DNA from: Halopseudomonas phragmitis
Lineage (GTDB): Bacteria > Pseudomonadota > Gammaproteobacteria > Pseudomonadales > Pseudomonadaceae
DNA: 64,000 bases
Assembly (NCBI RefSeq): GCF_002056295.1
Contig: NZ_CP020100.1
Coordinates: forward strand, 891,501 to 955,500
Reading direction: 5' to 3'
The notes below the pieces were generated by a model. It had not been told where the DNA came from and made no database searches. It was given only the letters and a program-made list of their open reading frames with translations. Position 1 is the stretch's first letter; each line of letters begins with the position of its first letter. The translations under genes were made by a program, and so were the position numbers. Below, piece by piece: positions 60,564-64,000 of the stretch.

Positions 60564-61334
60564 ATGACAAGCGTCTACATGGATCAGATTAGCTGGGTAG
60601 AGTACCAGCAGCGTGTAGAGCAGGGCGCGGTGGTGCTTCTGCCCTGCGGCGCCACCGAACAGCACGGTCCGCATCTGCCGCTGGGTACCGATGCCCTGCT
60701 GTCAACCGCACTGAGCGCTGATGTAGCCGCTCAGATCGGCGGAATTGTCGCTCCGGCACTGGCCTACGGCTACAAGTCGCAGCCCAAGTGCGGCGGCGGC
60801 CAACACTTCTGCGGCACCACCAGTCTTGATGGCGCAACCCTGATCGCGCTGGTGCAGGATGCGGTGCGCGAATTCGCCCGTCATGGTGTCAAGCGACTGG
60901 TGCTGGTGCTCGGACACTACGAAAACACCTGGTTCGTCACCGAGGGCATCCAGCTGGCGTTGCGCGAGCTGGGCCCGGCCTGTGACCTTGAGGTGATGCG
61001 CCTTGAGCACTGGGACTTCTGCCGCGAAGAGACCCTGGATGACATCTTTCCCGACGGCTTCCCCGGCTTTGCGCTGGAACACGCGGCAGTGATCGAGACC
61101 TCGTTGATGCTGCACTACCTGCCCCATCTGGTCAGCCTTGAGCAGATCCCGAACGACCCGCCAGCGGACTTTCCACCCTACGATATGTACCCGACCCGCA
61201 CCGAGTGGGTGCCGCCATCCGGGGTGCTTTCCTCGGCGCGGGGCTCGACCGCCGAGAAGGGCGCGCGCATGGCTGATGACATCGTCACCGGCATCACCGC
61301 TGCCGTGCGTCGTGAATTCAAGCTGGAGGCCTGA
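60564..61334 (+). CDS. Creatininase family amidohydrolase (close to creatinine amidohydrolase)
   Basis: Cytosolic two-metal amidohydrolase of 256 residues. Metal ligands lie in GATEQHGPHLPLGTD (Glu, His, Asp) and LGHYENTWF (His and Glu). The long stretch YGYKSQPKCGGG...GTTSLDGATL and PPYDMYP closely follows P. putida creatininase as I recall it, more than the distant MftE/formamide hydrolase types. The tryptophan known as Trp154 is kept (EHWDF), but the position of Trp174 is Phe here (FPGFALEHA), so the substrate may be a creatinine relative. GAGGAG lies seven bases before ATG 60564. It shares an operon with an isochorismatase-fold gene two bases downstream. Confidence 0.9.
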   Translation: MTSVYMDQISWVEYQQRVEQGAVVLLPCGATEQHGPHLPLGTDALLSTALSADVAAQIGGIVAPALAYGYKSQPKCGGGQHFCGTTSLDGATLIALVQDAVREFARHGVKRLVLVLGHYENTWFVTEGIQLALRELGPACDLEVMRLEHWDFCREETLDDIFPDGFPGFALEHAAVIETSLMLHYLPHLVSLEQIPNDPPADFPPYDMYPTRTEWVPPSGVLSSARGSTAEKGARMADDIVTGITAAVRREFKLEA

Positions 61335-61335
61335 G

Positions 61336-61983
61336 ATGCTGACGCTGCAGCCATCCCGAACCGCGCTGCTGCTGATCGACATGCAGCGTGATTTCTGTGC
61401 CCCCGGTGGCTATGCCGATCAGGCCGGGCTGGATATTCAGTGCCTACGCGCGCCGATCCCGACCCAGCAGCGGCTGCTGGCGGCGGCGCGGGCAGCAGGG
61501 ATGTTGGTGGTACACACCCGTGAAGGGCACCGCAGTGACCTGTCCGACCTGCCTGACTGGAAGCGTGTGCGCGCTGAACGCAGCGGAGCACCGATTGGCG
61601 CGCCGGGCCCTTTGGGTCGGCTGCTGGTACGCGGAGAGTACGGCCATGACCTGATCGACGAGCTGCAGCCGCAGGTCGGTGAGCCGGTGATCGACAAGCC
61701 CGGCTACTGCGCCTTCGCTGCCACCGACCTGGAGCTGATTCTGCGCACCCGCGGTATCGACAGCCTGATCATCACCGGCGTGACCACCGAGGTCTGCGTC
61801 AGCTCAACCCTACGCAGCGCCATCGACCGCGGCTTCAATTGCCTGACCGTTAGCGACGCCTGCGCGTCCGCGCATCCGGAGCTGCACACCGCGGCACTGG
61901 CGATGATCAGCGTCGAGGGTGGCATCTTCGGCGAGGTCTGTGACAGTGCCGCGCTGCTCAGCGCGCTGCGGGAGGCTGCATGA
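61336..61983 (+). CDS. Isochorismatase-fold cysteine amidohydrolase (biuret/carbamoyl hydrolase-like)
   Basis: Cysteine hydrolase of 215 residues. The catalytic triad is visible: Asp in LLIDMQRDFCAPGGYAD, Lys in VIDKPGYCAF and Cys in VTTEVCVSSTLR. The pattern HTREGHRSDLSDLPDWKR and GPLGRLLVRGEYGHDLI is that of the biuret hydrolase/N-carbamoyl amidase branch rather than of true isochorismatase or nicotinamidase. Creatinine degradation in other bacteria uses N-carbamoylsarcosine amidase of this fold, which fits its place next to the creatininase. The exact substrate is not known. GGAGG lies six bases before the ATG, and the stop overlaps the next gene by four bases. Confidence 0.85.
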   Translation: MLTLQPSRTALLLIDMQRDFCAPGGYADQAGLDIQCLRAPIPTQQRLLAAARAAGMLVVHTREGHRSDLSDLPDWKRVRAERSGAPIGAPGPLGRLLVRGEYGHDLIDELQPQVGEPVIDKPGYCAFAATDLELILRTRGIDSLIITGVTTEVCVSSTLRSAIDRGFNCLTVSDACASAHPELHTAALAMISVEGGIFGEVCDSAALLSALREAA

Positions 61984-62762
61984 CCCAGGTGCAGAAACTC
62001 TGGCCGCTGCTGACCGCGACCCACCACTACGACAAGTCGATCTCGACCCGCGGTCGCGGCCACGGCGTACAGATCGAGGCGCCGATTCTGGCCTTCCTGA
62101 TCGAAACGAAGCAGGGGCGGGTGCTGTTCGACGTCGGCTGCGACTACAACAAGCTCAGCGATCCGGCGCTGCGTGCTCGCTGGTATGACCCGGAGGCGTT
62201 CCCGATGGGGCCGCCGCAAATGAGCGAAGAGCAGCGGCTCGAAGCGCATCTGGCCAAGCTCGGGCTGACCTGCAAGGACATCGACATGGTGTTTCTCAGC
62301 CACCTGCACTTTGATCACGCCGGTGGCCTGTGCGACGTTTGTGGCGCCGAAGTGCACGTGCACGAAGACGAACTGCACGCTGCCCGCGAACCAGCCGACG
62401 ACGCCTACTTCGCCGATGATTTTGCCGGCAATGTACGCTGGCGTCTGCAGCAGGACGAGTACGATCTGTTGCCTGGGCTGCGGGCGATCAACACGCCGGG
62501 TCACACCGCCGGGCACATGTCATTGATGATCGAACTGCCGACCGGCGCGCCGGTGATTCTCACCGGTGATGCCGCCGACCTGAGCGAAAACCTCGACGAC
62601 GAGATCGCTCCCGGTCTGTGCTGGCGCGACCGCGAGGACATGGCGCTGGACAGCATTCGCAAGCTCAAGCGCATTGCCGGTGAGACCGGCGCCGAACTCT
62701 GGCCAAACCACGATATGGCGTTCTGGCGCACCCTCAAACGTTTCCCGGAGTACCACGCATGA
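61980..62762 (+). CDS. Metallo-beta-lactamase-fold hydrolase, AHL-lactonase-like
   Basis: Dizinc hydrolase of 260 residues of the AttM/AiiA type. Metal motif FLSHLHFDHAGGL (HxHxDH, about residues 102-114), then a His in NTPGHTAGHMSL, Asp in LTGDAADL and a last His in ELWPNHD. AttM-type enzymes open lactones such as acyl-homoserine lactones or gamma-butyrolactone. In this operon a lactone or cyclic intermediate is more likely than a quorum signal, but both are open. It overlaps both neighbours by four bases. Confidence 0.88.
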   Translation: MTQVQKLWPLLTATHHYDKSISTRGRGHGVQIEAPILAFLIETKQGRVLFDVGCDYNKLSDPALRARWYDPEAFPMGPPQMSEEQRLEAHLAKLGLTCKDIDMVFLSHLHFDHAGGLCDVCGAEVHVHEDELHAAREPADDAYFADDFAGNVRWRLQQDEYDLLPGLRAINTPGHTAGHMSLMIELPTGAPVILTGDAADLSENLDDEIAPGLCWRDREDMALDSIRKLKRIAGETGAELWPNHDMAFWRTLKRFPEYHA

Positions 62763-63517
62763 AAGCGGTTCCCGAGGCCTATCACGGCGTCTGGCAGCGC
62801 ACCTTGCTGCGCCTGTCGGACGGCACGGAAGACACCACCACCCGCGTGTTCTGGCTGCAGAGCGCGCATCTGCACGCGGATCTGCGCATACCCGATCCGA
62901 TGCCAAAGCTGCCGCTTGAGCGCGTCGCTCAGGCGGGTTTTGCCGGGCTGACCGAAGCGAGTCTCGGCCGTTGCCAGTGGCATAGGATCATCGACTTTCA
63001 CCCCGACAGCGGCAGCGATATCGGCAACATGCAGTTCGTCAGCAGTGAAGTGGTGCATGAGACCGCGCTGGACGACAGCTATCTGGAAATCTGGCAGCGG
63101 CTGCCGGACTCGCGCGGCGCTTTGGCCGAACTCTGGCTGCAGAGCTCTGACGGCTCGGGGCGGCAGGCCTGCCTGCTGCGCGCCGGTGACTACTTCATGT
63201 TCGCCGCTGATCGCCCACAGCGCCTCGGCCGTGGTCGCTCGCTGCTGGAATACCTGCAGTTCGACTGCGCCCGCAACGCCGAACACCTGCTTGGCTGCGA
63301 GCTGACCTTTGGTCGCATCAAGGGTGGTGAGCGCCCCTGGCAAATTCTCTGCAGTACCCTACCGGCCGCGACCGGCGGCCTGTTTTCCGTAGCGGCTGAC
63401 CCCGAGCGCTGGGATGCGTTGCCGGTCGCCTGGCTCGGCACTCATCCCCCTGAAAACGGCTGGCAGCCAGCCCCCGTGCCCCGCCTGCAGGATCTGACTA
63501 AGGAGACACTGGTATGA
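62759..63517 (+). CDS. Uncharacterised protein, possibly HRI1-like
   Basis: Soluble protein of 252 residues with no signal peptide. I do not recognise a firm family. The pattern AYHGVWQRTLLRL..DTTTRVFWLQSAHLHADLRIP followed by a strand-rich middle (IIDFHPDSGSDIGNMQFV, ESYLEIWQRLP) recalls the HRI1 proteins of yeast and bacterial relatives, which are beta-barrel proteins of unknown function; this is a weak call. Its stop overlaps the permease start by four bases (ATGA), and its start overlaps the hydrolase, so it is translated as part of the pathway. Confidence 0.7.
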   Translation: MKAVPEAYHGVWQRTLLRLSDGTEDTTTRVFWLQSAHLHADLRIPDPMPKLPLERVAQAGFAGLTEASLGRCQWHRIIDFHPDSGSDIGNMQFVSSEVVHETALDDSYLEIWQRLPDSRGALAELWLQSSDGSGRQACLLRAGDYFMFAADRPQRLGRGRSLLEYLQFDCARNAEHLLGCELTFGRIKGGERPWQILCSTLPAATGGLFSVAADPERWDALPVAWLGTHPPENGWQPAPVPRLQDLTKETLV

Positions 63518-64000
63518 ATGCACCAGCCCCTACACCTGAAACCCGCACGGCTGCGGCCAAGCGCAAAACCCGTTCGCGCTGGTGGGTCGTACGCGGCAGC
63601 CTGCCGCCACGGACCGGTGCATTACTGAGCGCCCTTGGCCTGGCCGCTCCCTTTTTCATCTGGTGGCTTTACACTGCGCTGGGCCTGAACGACCCACTGT
63701 TCATGCCCAGTCCTGATGCCGTGCTGGAACGGGTGATCAACTGGTGGCAGCAAGACGGTCTCTGGAATGACATCTGGATCAGTGTCTATCGGGTTATGGC
63801 TGGGTTTCTCATCTCGGCCATCATCGCGCTGCCATTGGGTCTGTATCTGGGTACCTACAAACCAGTGCAGGCAACCCTGGAGCCCTTGATCGACTTTATC
63901 CGCTACATGCCGGCGGTGGCATTCATCCCGCTGGTCATGCTCTGGGTCGGGATTGGCGAGGGCTCGAAGATTCTGATCATTTTCATCGGCACCTTCTTCC
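63514..64000 (+). CDS. ABC transporter permease, NitT/TauT type (3' truncated)
   Basis: The first 162 codons of a permease that runs off the window. A basic cytoplasmic start (PETRTAAAKRKTRSRWW) is followed by a membrane helix (LLSALGLAAPFFIWWLYTAL) and by FMPSPDAVLERV, typical of SsuC/TauC permeases; then WISVYRVMAGFLISAIIALPLGLYLG and PLIDFIRYMPAVAFIPLVMLWVGIGEG with the EAA-loop region. AAGGAG lies eight bases before the ATG. It must partner the binding protein at 56797; an ATPase gene is expected just beyond the edge. Confidence 0.9.
   Translation, partial: MNAPAPTPETRTAAAKRKTRSRWWVVRGSLPPRTGALLSALGLAAPFFIWWLYTALGLNDPLFMPSPDAVLERVINWWQQDGLWNDIWISVYRVMAGFLISAIIALPLGLYLGTYKPVQATLEPLIDFIRYMPAVAFIPLVMLWVGIGEGSKILIIFIGTFF

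Overview
The window comes from a high-GC gammaproteobacterium of the Pseudomonadaceae, Pseudomonas in the broad sense. This rests on gene order. Several blocks follow P. aeruginosa order as I remember it: dadX/ridA/dadA/lrp/FAD-oxidase; an ampDh2-like amidase, diguanylate cyclase, nuclease, dsbA, cytochrome c4, engB, ErsA, polA, DUF2782 and thrB, then znuA/zur/znuC/znuB; the coxB-A-11-C/SURF1/ctaA/cyoE/sco block; yheV/prlC/gamma-carbonic anhydrase; cytochrome c5/rep/proE; and comM/ubiK/glnK/amtB. The blocks are joined differently here, so this is a relative and not P. aeruginosa. I see no prophage, transposase, CRISPR array or rRNA. One tRNA gene (Arg, anticodon CCG) is present.

Layout. 0-2 kb: end of an RND efflux channel gene and a DUF4136 lipoprotein. 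1.7-7.3 kb: PauR-like regulator, D/L-alanine catabolism (dadX, ridA, dadA), Lrp and a gamma-glutamylputrescine-oxidase-like enzyme. Two REPIN-like repeats lie in this block. 7.5-11 kb: RNase J-like hydrolase, SpmA/B-type membrane protein, amidase. 11-20.4 kb: c-di-GMP synthesis, DsbA, cytochrome c4, EngB, AlgU-type sRNA ErsA, Pol I and ThrB. 20.4-24.4 kb: L,D-transpeptidase, GFA protein, and an ECF42-type sigma factor with its DGPF/YCII, VOC and DUF1428 partners. 24.4-28 kb: zinc uptake under a Zur box, then a ferritin. 28-37 kb: caa3-type cytochrome oxidase and its assembly factors, with a MITE-like element. 37-42 kb: housekeeping genes and a second MITE-like element. 42.3-45.7 kb: an ammonium-transporter/PAS/PAS/GGDEF/EAL fusion. 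45.8-54 kb: 8-oxoguanine deaminase, tRNA-Arg, cytochrome c5, Rep, ProE-like phosphodiesterase, ComM and UbiK. 54-56 kb: glnK-amtB behind a probable sigma-54 promoter. 56.5-64 kb: the most unusual locus.

That last locus carries a sigma-54 type promoter, then a very clear ykkC/guanidine-I type riboswitch. Behind it lies a tightly packed operon: NitT/TauT-type substrate-binding protein, membrane desaturase/hydroxylase-like protein, two SDR dehydrogenases, a creatininase close to genuine creatinine amidohydrolase, an isochorismatase-fold amidohydrolase related to biuret/carbamoyl hydrolases, an AHL-lactonase-like metallo-hydrolase, an unfamiliar protein, and an ABC permease cut off by the window end. 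My reading, which is inference, is a nitrogen-scavenging pathway for an alkylated or cyclic guanidino compound. It would be switched on only when nitrogen is short and guanidine (or a related ligand) is present. With glnK-amtB and the Amt-c-di-GMP fusion nearby, the right-hand third of the window is rich in nitrogen sensing and acquisition.
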